DNA of 10,406 nt from Opitutales bacterium. GTDB taxonomy: Bacteria; Verrucomicrobiota; Verrucomicrobiia; Opitutales; Oceanipulchritudinaceae. A program made the position numbers and the translations under genes. A model generated the notes under the pieces. That model was not told the DNA's origin, did no database searches, and saw only the letters and a list, made by a program, of their open reading frames with translations. Below, one piece after another: positions 1 to 8,257 of this stretch (positions are counted from its first letter, which is position 1; each line of letters starts with the position of its first letter). The stretch lies in the NCBI GenBank assembly GCA_007123395.1, contig SKLD01000170.1:1-10406 (forward strand), read 5' to 3'.

Positions 1-3000
1 ATTTGAAAGCGACTTGGGAAATGGTGCGCCGAGAATCAACCCCAGCAAATCCCACCGATTCACCGGATCATTGCTGACGAAGCGATACAGGTTCTCGCCG
101 CCAAGTTCCTCAATCGGATCGCGGTTCAAGAAGCGGCCCCATTCGGGGTGGTAGTAGCGGAAGCCGAAATACACCATGCCCGTCTCATTATCCGTGTACT
201 GACTGCTGAAGCGAATCGGGTTCTGTTCCGCATAAGTCCCTGTCGCACGCAACGGTCTTCCAAACGGGTCGTACTCGTAAACGGCGGCCACAGTGCCGTC
301 CGCCCCATCGACCAACCCAATGACGTTGCCGAGGTAGTCGTTGAGGGCGTAGTAGGTTTTGGAGGTGGCGTGGTCGGTGACCTGGAGGAGACCGCCGACG
401 CCGCCGGCGCCGGGGCGCACGCCTTCTTTGTCCAGTCCCCAGGTGTAGCTGCGGCGCATCTCCGGCGCCCAGGTGTTGATGAAATCAATTTCGGCGAGCA
501 GGTGCCACTCCCAGTAGGCGAAGGCGGTTCGCGAGAGGGTGTTGTAGTCGCTGCCGGGGCCGGAGGAAAAGAGCGCCTTGACGGTTTTGTTCACCCGCCG
601 GCCGAGGTAGTCGTAGACGAAAACCAGCTCGCGCCATTTGCCGTCGGGGTGCGGGAGCGCGCTGGTCATGCGGATGAGGCGGTTGTTGCCGTTCCCGCTC
701 GGGCTTCGCCCGGTACCCTCCGCTGCGCTCCGGCGGGACTTCGCAGGCTCAGCATAGTGGTAGGTCCACTGCCCGTCGGCGGTCAGGTTCCCGGCTTCGT
801 CATAAGTCGGGCTGACGGCGGCGGGGGGCACGCGCACTTCCTTTTGCGCGGCGGCGACTTGCGTGGCATACTCGCCGGGCGGCGGCAGCGCGGCGGCGAA
901 GACGTTTTCGAGCAGCCACTGCCCGGTGCTCCCGGCGCTGTAGCCGCGGTGGAAGAAGGCGTCCTGCCGCACGGCGAGTTCCCCGCCGACAACGACGCGC
1001 CCGGGGTCCACGGCCGTGCCGGAGACGGCGGCGGCGTGCGCGCCGTAGGCGACGTGGGTGTATTCGTTCACTTCGTTGGGCGTGTAGGCGTGCGAGAGTT
1101 CGCCGTCGACTTCGAGCGTGAGGCGGTTGCCCTGTCCATCGAAGCTGAGCCCGAGCGAGCGCCCGGGCACGGGCGTGTGCGGGCTGCCGAACTGACTGGT
1201 CTGCGCGGTTTCCAATTCGCCTTTCGAGGTGTAGGTGAAACTCTGGCGGATGCCCCCGCCACTGTAAAGCGCGTAGATGCCGTCTTCGCGGTCGAGCGTG
1301 GTGATGCGCCCGAGGGCGTCGCGGGTGTGGGTGACGGTGGCGCGGGGGGAGCCGCTCCATGCGGCTTCGGTGGAGCGCACGAGGTTGCGGTGGGTCTCGT
1401 AGCCGCGGGTCTGCGTGAGGCTGCCGGAGGTGACGGTCTGGACCCACGCGGTCTGCGGGAGGTAGCCGTAGGTGTGGGTGCGCGTCGGCTGGTTGCTGCC
1501 GGTGGCGGTGATGGTTTGGAGGAGGCCGACGGGCTGGGCGGAGCGGTAACCGAAGGAGAGGCCGACGGTGGGCTGTGCGCCGGGGCCGTGGTCGAGGGAG
1601 GCGAGGCGGCGGCGGGCGGAATCGTAGTCGTACTGGATGGTGTAGGTGTGGGCACCGTAGCCGAGCGGGAGGGTCTCGCCGAAGAGGAGGCCGTCGCGGG
1701 AGCCGCTTGAGTCCGGATCGGCGTAGGTGAAGGTGCGTTCGCCGAGGGCGTCGCGCACGCGCTCGGTCTGGCCGAGGCGGTTGTAGGCGTAGTGGACGGC
1801 GGGGGTGTCGGGGTCGGGGGTGCCGAAGTCGCCGAGGGAAGAGGCGAGGTAGTACTTTTCCGCGAAGACTTCGCCGGTCTGCTTGTTGTAAACGGTGCGC
1901 TTGAGGCGGTTGGTGGGCAGGAGGCGGGTCTCGGTCCGGTTGAAGGCGTCGTAGCCGTATTCGGTGACGCGCCCTTTGGCGTCTTCCTTCTCCGTGAGCA
2001 GGCCGGTGGCGGGGTCGAACTCCCATTGGGTGGTGTCGCCGGGACCGGTGTCGCCGGGCCATTCGGCAGCGTGGAAGCGGGTGCCCTGGGGGCCTTCGTC
2101 GCGGTAGGCGGTCATGGAGATGCGGCGACCGTGGTCGTCATAGTCGTATTCGACGGGGTAGACTTTGGTGCCCCATGTATGGGTGATCTGGCTGCGGGGA
2201 TTGTAGGCATAGCGGGTGGTCTCCATGTGCGCGTCGGTCTCGAGGACGAGGCGCCCGCCGGAGGCGCCGCTCTCGTAGGCGTAGGTGCGGAGGGTGGCGA
2301 GGGCGGCGGCGTCCGCCGGGCGGCCGCGCACGTGGGAGAGCTTTTGCCCGCCGGGAGCGGCGTAGTGCCGCTCTTCGACGAGGACGCCGCGGGGGCCGTA
2401 AAGACGGGAAACGCGCCACTGGCCGTCGTAGGTGTAACGGGTGCTTCCCGCGCCGGGCTCGCGCTCAAGGAAGGTAAGCCCGTGCGAGGACCAGACCTCC
2501 GCGGTGCGCCCGCCGGGCTGAACCACGGTGGCACGGGAGACCATGGCGTCGCGGTCGACAGCGGCGGTGGTGACGGTGGCGGCGTCGAGGTGGGTGCCGC
2601 CGGCGAGCCCCCATTCGCGGGTCTCGGCGGTGATGTTGAAGCTGCCGTCGGTGCCGAAGCCGCCGACGCGCTCGCGGGTACGGGCGGTCTGCACCCATGC
2701 GTCGTCGTTGCCGTCGAGATGGAGGGCCTCGGACCATTCCTCGCGCCACCAGTTGCCCCCGCCGGTGTGGAGGTAGCCGTAGTGGCGGCGGGTGACGCGC
2801 GGGCGGACGGTGTCGGAGAAGCCGACGTCGGTCTGGACTTCGTCCGCGGGGAGGACGTCGAGGCGCTCTTCGGCGAGGCGACCGAGGTGGTCATATTCGT
2901 AAAGCGTGTCGGCGGTCATTCTGTCGGGGATGAACTGCCCGTCTTCCTCATGGCCGATGATTTGCCCGTCTCCATCGGTCCGGACGGTGGAGACACGCGA

Positions 3001-6000
3001 GACTTGGCCGGAGCCGGTGTGGCCGGGAGCCGATGTGAAATAAGGAGGCCCCACATCGGCGCCGTTGCCAACCACCGAGGCATTGTTCTCAAAATCGTGC
3101 CCGTAGTCGTAGGTAACAGCGCGAAAGCCGCCATGCATGTTCGGTGTCTGCTCGTAGGTGACGCGCCCGAGCGAGTCCCGACCCGTCCGCACGGTGATTT
3201 TTTCGGTTGCGCCGGTGACCACGCTCTCGACCGTGCGGGTGGCGGGATGGATGGGGTCGTCTTCCGTGACGGTGAACTTCCATTTTTTCTCAACGATTCC
3301 CGCTCCCGAGCGTCGCTTGAGCCGACCGTCACGGTAATGCTCGGTAACGACGTCGCCGTGCTGCGGAGCAAGATTGTAGAGGGCGGTCCAGTTGGCGTCG
3401 GCGGTGCCGATGCCACTCCATTCCCCGGTACCCCACACTTGCTGCCCGGTGACTGAGTTCTCGTCGAATTGAGAGTAGTCGTAGAGCGTGCCGTCACCGT
3501 CGCCGTCGATGCGAATGAGGAGGTTACCAGCCAAGTCGAAGCGGCTGGCTTCGACGGGTGCGCCGTTGACGGTGCGCTTGAGGACGCGCCCGCTGGCATC
3601 GTAGTGAAGCTCCTCCGCGCGCTCCGGCACCTCGACGGATGTTCCGTCGAGCGTGACAACGGACGCTGCAGTGATCACAGCGGTAGTGCGGCCGAGCAAA
3701 TCGTAGGTGTAGGTGGTAAGGCGGCCGGCGGCATCCTCGACACTCTTCAGCATCCCGTAATGCGGACTGAGGGGACCGTAATAGACGCGCTCTTCCACCA
3801 TCCCGCGGCTGTCCTCCGTTTCGACGAGGCGGTTGTCGCTGTAGCTCCGGTTCTCCCAACTGATGAGCGCCCATGCCGACGGATCGGTGCCATACACACC
3901 GGACGCTCCCGTCCAAAGGTAGATCTCCTTGCGCAGCAACTCCGAATGGCGGTTGAAAAATCTACGCTCCATAGTGGATTCGTTTGTCTGCAACAGTGGA
4001 ACAGGGCGCTGTGTGCTATGGTTTGGACCATCGTAAATCCCAGAGACGGTGACTGTGGCGTAAAAGGCCGAGTCACTGACAGATGAGCCAAAGCTGAATG
4101 CGGTGGCCGGCAATGCCAGTTGATTCTCTGCCGTGAAGGCCGCGAACGGCGCGCCGGGATGGTCCGGTGTTTCGGGGATGTAGGTGAACGAAGCCGTTTG
4201 CGCCTTGTTTGAGCCGTCGGACTCCACCGAATGTTTCACCACGCGGTTAAAGCGCGAGAATTCCAGCCCTGTAATTGCTGAAAGCGGATCGAATGTCCAC
4301 GATATGGAGACCTCCGGATAAGCGGTCGTAGCTTGATTGAGTCTTCCGAAGATTGTCATGATTGTTGCAGAGCCGTCGTTACTCCAATCGTGGACGAGAT
4401 CCGACTGAAGCACGACAACCGGGCTTCCGTCCTGCGGATCCGGCGGAAAGACCGTTTCCCGACGTCGGGAAACATAGTCACCAAAATCCCGGGCACGAGG
4501 GTGATCCATCGAGTAGAAATACTCCGAAACCCGGCCGACCTCCGCAGCCGAAGGATTCTGCGGGGGCAGCTCGGGTGTATCGCCAAAAGGAGTGATCTTG
4601 CGATGGAGCCGCCCGGGCTTGCCGCCGTATAAACCGCCATCAAACGCACCATGGTAAGAATAGGCTTCCCAGCGCCGCGGAGGACTGCTCCCGTGCGCCC
4701 GCTCTGTCCAACTCTTGAGGCGCAGGAAACTCGCCTTTTCTTGATCGGTTGAATGCTCGGTATAGTAGCTAAAGTCGGTGGAGAGGAAAGGACCGGCGGA
4801 AAGGTCGGAATATTGATGGTAACCGGTGAGTCGGTTTTGCCGAAGGTACTCTCCGCTGTTGCCCGGGTCGGGCCACTCAAACACCTGGAAAGTCTTCACC
4901 GACCGCGACGAGGGAAGGCCCGCCCCGCAAGTCACAAGCGTCTCCGCCGTCCAATCTTCGACCACACCGCCGGACACGTTAGCGGAAAGTATGGAACGGG
5001 TGCGGATTATGTCGCTGCCGTTCGGTTCCTTGATCACGTGAATCCAGTCGCCGTTTGCCGCATCACGGCTCAAGGTTTCCTCCCGGACCTGTTGCCCGAA
5101 CCCCCGGTAAACCGACAGCGTCAGCACTTCCCCGGAAACACGAAAAGAGTAGAGCCGATACGGATCGCCCGTCTGGACGCTTTCGAGCCGGACATCGAAC
5201 CCGTTGGGTTCACCGTTTCCGGTAAGGGAGTCTTCCACGGTAATCCAATAGCCTTCCGGGCCTGTCCAAAAGACGGAATGGCCTTGAGGGTTCGTCCAAA
5301 ACGGAGGGTTGTTGTCCCCCCAGAAGGTCAAATCCGCATCGTCCCACAAACTTTCGTACCCAAAGGGATATTGTAACTGGAAACTCAGCGGCCATTGAAG
5401 AACCTTTCCGGATGTGAACTCCGCCAACACGTCCGCAGTGGAGCGGACCCCGTATGGATCCACCAAGTCTACCACAATCTCTGCCGTACCCGCCGACCCC
5501 GCCTCGAAAAACGAATCGGTTGGGCTAAATGCTCCTGTTCCTGTTCCTGAAATACTTCCGGCGCTGTCCCCGTGTGTTGCGAAGCCGGCCGAGGGACTAC
5601 CCGGCTGCAAAATATCGAATCGCTTCAGCCCCGCGTATTGCTTTCCGAGGGACATGGACCAGCCGATATTCTCCTGTAAATCAATCGGCGCCGCCTCTCC
5701 CGCCGGTGCCGGACTGCGGTCGGGTAGAACCTGCAAAAAATGGTCCCGTCCTTCAAAAAATTCCGGGTCTCCACCCTCACCTGCGGAGGAAGTATACAGC
5801 ACAGTTGTGTTACTCGGCATCCCAGTGACATGCACGGAATAGCCCGGCTCGGTCTGGAAATCCACATGCGGGGTCCAAATTCCCGGCATCCCCGATATCT
5901 GATACCATCGTCCAACCTCCAACTGCACCACTTCCGTCAACGCTACGGCAGAGCCCGAAAGGGAAAAACAAATCGGGGATGAGGTGATCGGCACCCAGTC

Positions 6001-6288
6001 CCCAAGGGCATCTTCCCCTTCAATTCGCACACAGCCGTTTCTGCGGCCGCTGATCGTGACAGGCACTGTGGTATAGCGGGCGGGAACCGTACGCACCGCG
6101 CCGGAAGGGTCCGGGCGGCTCGCTTTCGTTCCCGCGTCTCCCCGTGTTTGAATCGCGACCTCGTCATCGGAATACGCATCTTCACCGGAGGCAAAAGAAG
6201 CGTTGGAGAAGGCGACCGCTGCCACCAACACCGCAGTGAAAAGAGTCGGGCGAAAGCCTCTGTGGTGGGAATGGAGTAAGCGCATCAT
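1..6288 (-). CDS. Giant secreted RHS/YD-repeat protein (3' end beyond window)
   Basis: One frame stays open from the ATG at 6288 to base 1 (2,096 codons, no stop), so the gene is 3'-partial. I checked the phase at several points and found no frameshift. Residues 1 to about 34 look like a Sec signal peptide (a basic and His-rich start, then a hydrophobic stretch ending A-S-F-A). Residues 35-850 are a poorly recognisable, aromatic-rich, probably beta-rich region. From about residue 855 YD/RHS repeats follow, with Y-x-Y-D-x-x-G-R motifs near 860, 1131, 1387, 1450, 1503, 1663 and 1895. Residues 1982-2084 are the conserved RHS core: Y-D-P-F-G-R, F-R-Y-Y-H-P-E-W-G-R-F-L-N-R-D-P-I and N-L-Y-R-F-V-S-N-D-P-V-N-R-W-D-L-L-G-L. 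RHS repeats are known to form a hollow beta shell that can enclose a C-terminal toxin. Here only about 12 residues after the core are visible, so the tip is unknown. The motif usually reading D-P-x-G-L reads D-L-L-G-L. The gene starts 22 nt after the preceding stop with no clear Shine-Dalgarno. The RHS identity is very secure; the toxin role is inference. Confidence 0.96.
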   Translation of the reverse strand, partial: MMRLLHSHHRGFRPTLFTAVLVAAVAFSNASFASGEDAYSDDEVAIQTRGDAGTKASRPDPSGAVRTVPARYTTVPVTISGRRNGCVRIEGEDALGDWVPITSSPICFSLSGSAVALTEVVQLEVGRWYQISGMPGIWTPHVDFQTEPGYSVHVTGMPSNTTVLYTSSAGEGGDPEFFEGRDHFLQVLPDRSPAPAGEAAPIDLQENIGWSMSLGKQYAGLKRFDILQPGSPSAGFATHGDSAGSISGTGTGAFSPTDSFFEAGSAGTAEIVVDLVDPYGVRSTADVLAEFTSGKVLQWPLSFQLQYPFGYESLWDDADLTFWGDNNPPFWTNPQGHSVFWTGPEGYWITVEDSLTGNGEPNGFDVRLESVQTGDPYRLYSFRVSGEVLTLSVYRGFGQQVREETLSRDAANGDWIHVIKEPNGSDIIRTRSILSANVSGGVVEDWTAETLVTCGAGLPSSRSVKTFQVFEWPDPGNSGEYLRQNRLTGYHQYSDLSAGPFLSTDFSYYTEHSTDQEKASFLRLKSWTERAHGSSPPRRWEAYSYHGAFDGGLYGGKPGRLHRKITPFGDTPELPPQNPSAAEVGRVSEYFYSMDHPRARDFGDYVSRRRETVFPPDPQDGSPVVVLQSDLVHDWSNDGSATIMTIFGRLNQATTAYPEVSISWTFDPLSAITGLEFSRFNRVVKHSVESDGSNKAQTASFTYIPETPDHPGAPFAAFTAENQLALPATAFSFGSSVSDSAFYATVTVSGIYDGPNHSTQRPVPLLQTNESTMERRFFNRHSELLRKEIYLWTGASGVYGTDPSAWALISWENRSYSDNRLVETEDSRGMVEERVYYGPLSPHYGMLKSVEDAAGRLTTYTYDLLGRTTAVITAASVVTLDGTSVEVPERAEELHYDASGRVLKRTVNGAPVEASRFDLAGNLLIRIDGDGDGTLYDYSQFDENSVTGQQVWGTGEWSGIGTADANWTALYNLAPQHGDVVTEHYRDGRLKRRSGAGIVEKKWKFTVTEDDPIHPATRTVESVVTGATEKITVRTGRDSLGRVTYEQTPNMHGGFRAVTYDYGHDFENNASVVGNGADVGPPYFTSAPGHTGSGQVSRVSTVRTDGDGQIIGHEEDGQFIPDRMTADTLYEYDHLGRLAEERLDVLPADEVQTDVGFSDTVRPRVTRRHYGYLHTGGGNWWREEWSEALHLDGNDDAWVQTARTRERVGGFGTDGSFNITAETREWGLAGGTHLDAATVTTAAVDRDAMVSRATVVQPGGRTAEVWSSHGLTFLEREPGAGSTRYTYDGQWRVSRLYGPRGVLVEERHYAAPGGQKLSHVRGRPADAAALATLRTYAYESGASGGRLVLETDAHMETTRYAYNPRSQITHTWGTKVYPVEYDYDDHGRRISMTAYRDEGPQGTRFHAAEWPGDTGPGDTTQWEFDPATGLLTEKEDAKGRVTEYGYDAFNRTETRLLPTNRLKRTVYNKQTGEVFAEKYYLASSLGDFGTPDPDTPAVHYAYNRLGQTERVRDALGERTFTYADPDSSGSRDGLLFGETLPLGYGAHTYTIQYDYDSARRRLASLDHGPGAQPTVGLSFGYRSAQPVGLLQTITATGSNQPTRTHTYGYLPQTAWVQTVTSGSLTQTRGYETHRNLVRSTEAAWSGSPRATVTHTRDALGRITTLDREDGIYALYSGGGIRQSFTYTSKGELETAQTSQFGSPHTPVPGRSLGLSFDGQGNRLTLEVDGELSHAYTPNEVNEYTHVAYGAHAAAVSGTAVDPGRVVVGGELAVRQDAFFHRGYSAGSTGQWLLENVFAAALPPPGEYATQVAAAQKEVRVPPAAVSPTYDEAGNLTADGQWTYHYAEPAKSRRSAAEGTGRSPSGNGNNRLIRMTSALPHPDGKWRELVFVYDYLGRRVNKTVKALFSSGPGSDYNTLSRTAFAYWEWHLLAEIDFINTWAPEMRRSYTWGLDKEGVRPGAGGVGGLLQVTDHATSKTYYALNDYLGNVIGLVDGADGTVAAVYEYDPFGRPLRATGTYAEQNPIRFSSQYTDNETGMVYFGFRYYHPEWGRFLNRDPIEELGGENLYRFVSNDPVNRWDLLGLILGAPFPKSLSN
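693..738. repeat. REP-like palindromic element inside the RHS coding sequence
   Basis: A GC-rich segment with an outer inverted repeat (TCCCGC at 693-698 against GCGGGA at 733-738) encloses a perfect hairpin (CGGGC at 700-704, loop TTC, GCCCG at 708-712). A second, weaker stem-loop can be drawn around 720-733. It is translated in frame as a basic, Ser/Gly-rich stretch, RHS residues about 1850-1865. That stretch interrupts the expected run from a W-T-Y-x-Y strand into N-R-L-I-R-M, where RHS proteins normally need only a few residues. The composition and the compact palindromes suggest a small mobile or REP-like element that landed without breaking the frame. Calling it an insertion is inference; the symmetry is seen directly. 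Confidence 0.6.
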
Positions 6289-6310
6289 GGTAGAATTCGC
6301 ACTGAACAAA

Positions 6311-7402
6311 TTAAAACACCACCAGCGCGGGCGCGCCGGGAGCGCCCGGACTGTAAGAAGGCGTCGCGATGGTCGGGTCGGTCCCGAGGAGGAACTCCTC
6401 GAGGTTGGTGAGCCCGTCGCCGTCGGGATCGGCGTGGGGAGGGGTGCCGATGCTGAGGAGGTAGGCCCCCACCCATGAGGACTGGACCCGGGCGGAGGCG
6501 TGCGCATCAAGCGGGAAGGAGAAGAGGAGCTTGAGCTGCCCGATGTTGGCCGGCCGGCGGTTGCCCGCGGCGGGGGCAGCCGGGTCCCATGGATATCCGC
6601 CGATGGCGGAAACGCCCATGGAGGCGAGCCACGCATCGGCATCAAAGCCGTCGAGGTTGTGCAGAACGCGGTAAAACCCGCTGGCGAGATACTTGAGCTG
6701 CCCGAGGTTGGCCACTCCGTGGTTGCCCCCGGGGTCTCCCAGCGGAAGCGGAAAGGGATTGCCCCCGTAATCGGCGAAGGCGAATTCCCACAGCTCCGGG
6801 CGCATATCCAGACGCGCGTCAAGGAATGCCTTGGCGGTGGCGGCGACATTCTTTAGCTGCCCGACAGTGACGGGCGAATGGTTCGAAACACGGCGGCTGA
6901 GGTCAAGGAGGCCGTGGTTCACCCACCAGAAGGGCACCGGGCCGTGGGGCCCGTCCGGACGGTGACGCAGCGCGGCGGGGATCATAGACCATGAGCCGCT
7001 GCCGTAGTCGAAAAACGACCGCTTCGGCGCGCTGCCTTTGACGTAGAATCCCCAATACCCCTCTACCTGCGAGAAAATGGCCGGGCTGTGCAAACTGGGA
7101 TACGAATCCGCCACGATGTAAAAAACACCGAGGATGTCTTCCATGCATTCCATCCACCACCCGGCATCACCCGTGGAGGTTACCCACAGGTCACCGTGCT
7201 CATTATGGTAGATCGCGCCTGCGGCTGCGGCGGGATTGTTGTCGAGGATTTCGAAATACCCGAACCAGTCGTTGTAATACCAACCGTCGACAACATGCTC
7301 AGATTGGTTGACAAGATCGGCGCGATTGAGGGCGTAGGCGGGCGCTGTGACCAAGCAAAAGGCAACAGCCACCGCTGCAATGGACGGCAAAATACGTTTC
7401 AT
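6311..7402 (-). CDS. Exported protein with W-F-G-Y-F domain, three Q-L-K motifs and a Ca-binding-like tail
   Basis: A 363-aa product. I chose the ATG at 7402 because GAGG lies 7 nt upstream and the protein then begins with a clean signal peptide (M-K-R, hydrophobic residues 4-19, A-Y-A at 22-24). The upstream start at 7444 would add 14 residues in front of that signal and overlap the previous gene. Residues 40-138 form an aromatic domain with W-F-G-Y-F, I-Y-H-N-E-H-G and Y-W-G-F-Y-V-K-G-S. From memory I associate this pattern with Verrucomicrobiota surface proteins. Three related motifs follow: V-T-V-G-Q-L-K-N-V-A (178-187), A-N-L-G-Q-L-K-Y-L-A (231-240) and A-N-I-G-Q-L-K-L-L-F (285-294). Residues 325-336 carry D-P-D-G-D-G-L-T-N-L-E-E, resembling dockerin or thrombospondin type-3 calcium loops. 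It is third in the operon, directly before the RHS gene, which suggests a partner or anchoring role. No enzymatic motif is visible and the function is unknown. Confidence 0.88.
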   Translation of the reverse strand: MKRILPSIAAVAVAFCLVTAPAYALNRADLVNQSEHVVDGWYYNDWFGYFEILDNNPAAAAGAIYHNEHGDLWVTSTGDAGWWMECMEDILGVFYIVADSYPSLHSPAIFSQVEGYWGFYVKGSAPKRSFFDYGSGSWSMIPAALRHRPDGPHGPVPFWWVNHGLLDLSRRVSNHSPVTVGQLKNVAATAKAFLDARLDMRPELWEFAFADYGGNPFPLPLGDPGGNHGVANLGQLKYLASGFYRVLHNLDGFDADAWLASMGVSAIGGYPWDPAAPAAGNRRPANIGQLKLLFSFPLDAHASARVQSSWVGAYLLSIGTPPHADPDGDGLTNLEEFLLGTDPTIATPSYSPGAPGAPALVVF

Positions 7403-7409
7403 GATGGAA

Positions 7410-7413
7410 CCTC
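7410..7413 (-). promoter_or_regulatory. Shine-Dalgarno of the Q-L-K motif gene
   Basis: On the minus strand GAGG lies at 7413-7410, 7 nt before the ATG at 7402. It is the clearest ribosome binding site in the operon and decides the start in favour of the signal-peptide methionine over the in-frame upstream start at 7444. Confidence 0.55.
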
Positions 7414-7430
7414 GGTCGAGGGCGAAGAAG

Positions 7431-8228
7431 TTATTCAAAAACACCCATAGGAATATCCCCCTGGGGCTTCGCGATGATCACATCGCCATTGGCGCGGACT
7501 TCGAAGGCGTTGCTGCGCAGGTGTGCTGCCGTGCCGCTGCCAGTGCCGACCATGAAGACCGGCCGATCCTGCGCGTTGCTATTTTCGGTCGTGCCGCCGG
7601 GATCATTGTTGAAGCCGACGGCAAAGGCATCGCGGCTGCGAACGATGAGGTTGCGGCCGAAGGCAAAGGACGTCTCCGCGAGGGCTTGCGAGTTGGACCC
7701 GGCGGCGGCGCTGGCGTCATAGAGAGCTTCGTTGAAAATTCCAGTCACAAAGGAATGGTGACCGTCCGCCAGGTTATTGGATCCGCTGGCAAAAGACGCG
7801 TCACCCGCTGCCTCGCTGTGAGATCCGAAAACGGCGGATGGAGAACCAAGGGCCTTGCTATTCGAACCCACCGCGATTGAATACCCGCCCGTTGCTTGGA
7901 GAGAATGGCCAAACGCCAAGGAGTTCGCATTCGCGGTGTTATACATCCCGAAAGCCAAAGAAGTCGAATCAGCCGAGGAGAAGGCTCCGAATGCTAGAGA
8001 ATTGGAATGGGCACCTATATATCCGCCGGCCACTACCGAACCACCCGTAGCATCCACAAACGGGCTATGGGTAAGGCGGATTGATCCTCCTGCACGAAAG
8101 ACACCGTCAAGAGTCAGGTCACTTTTGGCCTCGAGGACACCATTAACAGTCAGGTCATCGAAAGTGCCGTTCTGCCCAAAAAGAGGAGAGGCAAGGGCGA
8201 TAAAGGCGAAGATTTGCTTGGTTTTCAT
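7431..8228 (-). CDS. Exported YadA-head-like repeat protein without a membrane anchor
   Basis: A 265-aa product ending in TAA at 7431. The open frame reaches a GTG at 8261, but the ATG at 8228 is preferred. It places M-K-T-K-Q and a hydrophobic segment (residues 6-17) at the N-terminus as a signal peptide and avoids overlap with the upstream gene. No good Shine-Dalgarno is visible for either start. Residues 64-205 contain eleven S-[hydrophobic]-A-x-G type repeats, spaced 13 residues for the first steps and then 14: at 64, 77, 90, 103, 117, 131, 145, 159, 173, 187 and 201. This is the pattern of the trimeric YadA/Hep_Hag left-handed beta-roll head. The end (R-P-V-F-M-V-G near 223, then N-A-F-E-V-R-A-N-G-D-V at 240-250 and a K-P-Q-G-D-I tail) looks like a capping segment. 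There is no coiled-coil stalk and no YadA beta-barrel anchor, so it is not a complete autotransporter adhesin. A secreted trimeric fibre or RHS partner is possible. The head fold is well supported; the role is inference. Confidence 0.88.
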   Translation of the reverse strand: MKTKQIFAFIALASPLFGQNGTFDDLTVNGVLEAKSDLTLDGVFRAGGSIRLTHSPFVDATGGSVVAGGYIGAHSNSLAFGAFSSADSTSLAFGMYNTANANSLAFGHSLQATGGYSIAVGSNSKALGSPSAVFGSHSEAAGDASFASGSNNLADGHHSFVTGIFNEALYDASAAAGSNSQALAETSFAFGRNLIVRSRDAFAVGFNNDPGGTTENSNAQDRPVFMVGTGSGTAAHLRSNAFEVRANGDVIIAKPQGDIPMGVFE

Positions 8229-8257
8229 AGAAGAAAAATCGGGGATGGGATGTTGAT

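Noticed and set aside
800..2062. Minus-strand 420-codon Arg/Pro/His-rich frame inside the RHS gene
   Set aside because: It is out of phase with the RHS frame and has the low-complexity composition of a shifted reading of GC-rich codons.
148..3456. Two long plus-strand open frames (148-1710 and 1792-3456) opposite the RHS gene
   Set aside because: They are Gly/Val/Ala-rich antisense shadows caused by the very high third-position GC of the RHS gene. They have no domains, and the opposite frame is unambiguous RHS.
7403..7444. Upstream start for the Q-L-K protein at 7444
   Set aside because: It would bury the signal peptide behind 14 residues and overlap the preceding stop, while the ATG at 7402 has a proper GAGG.
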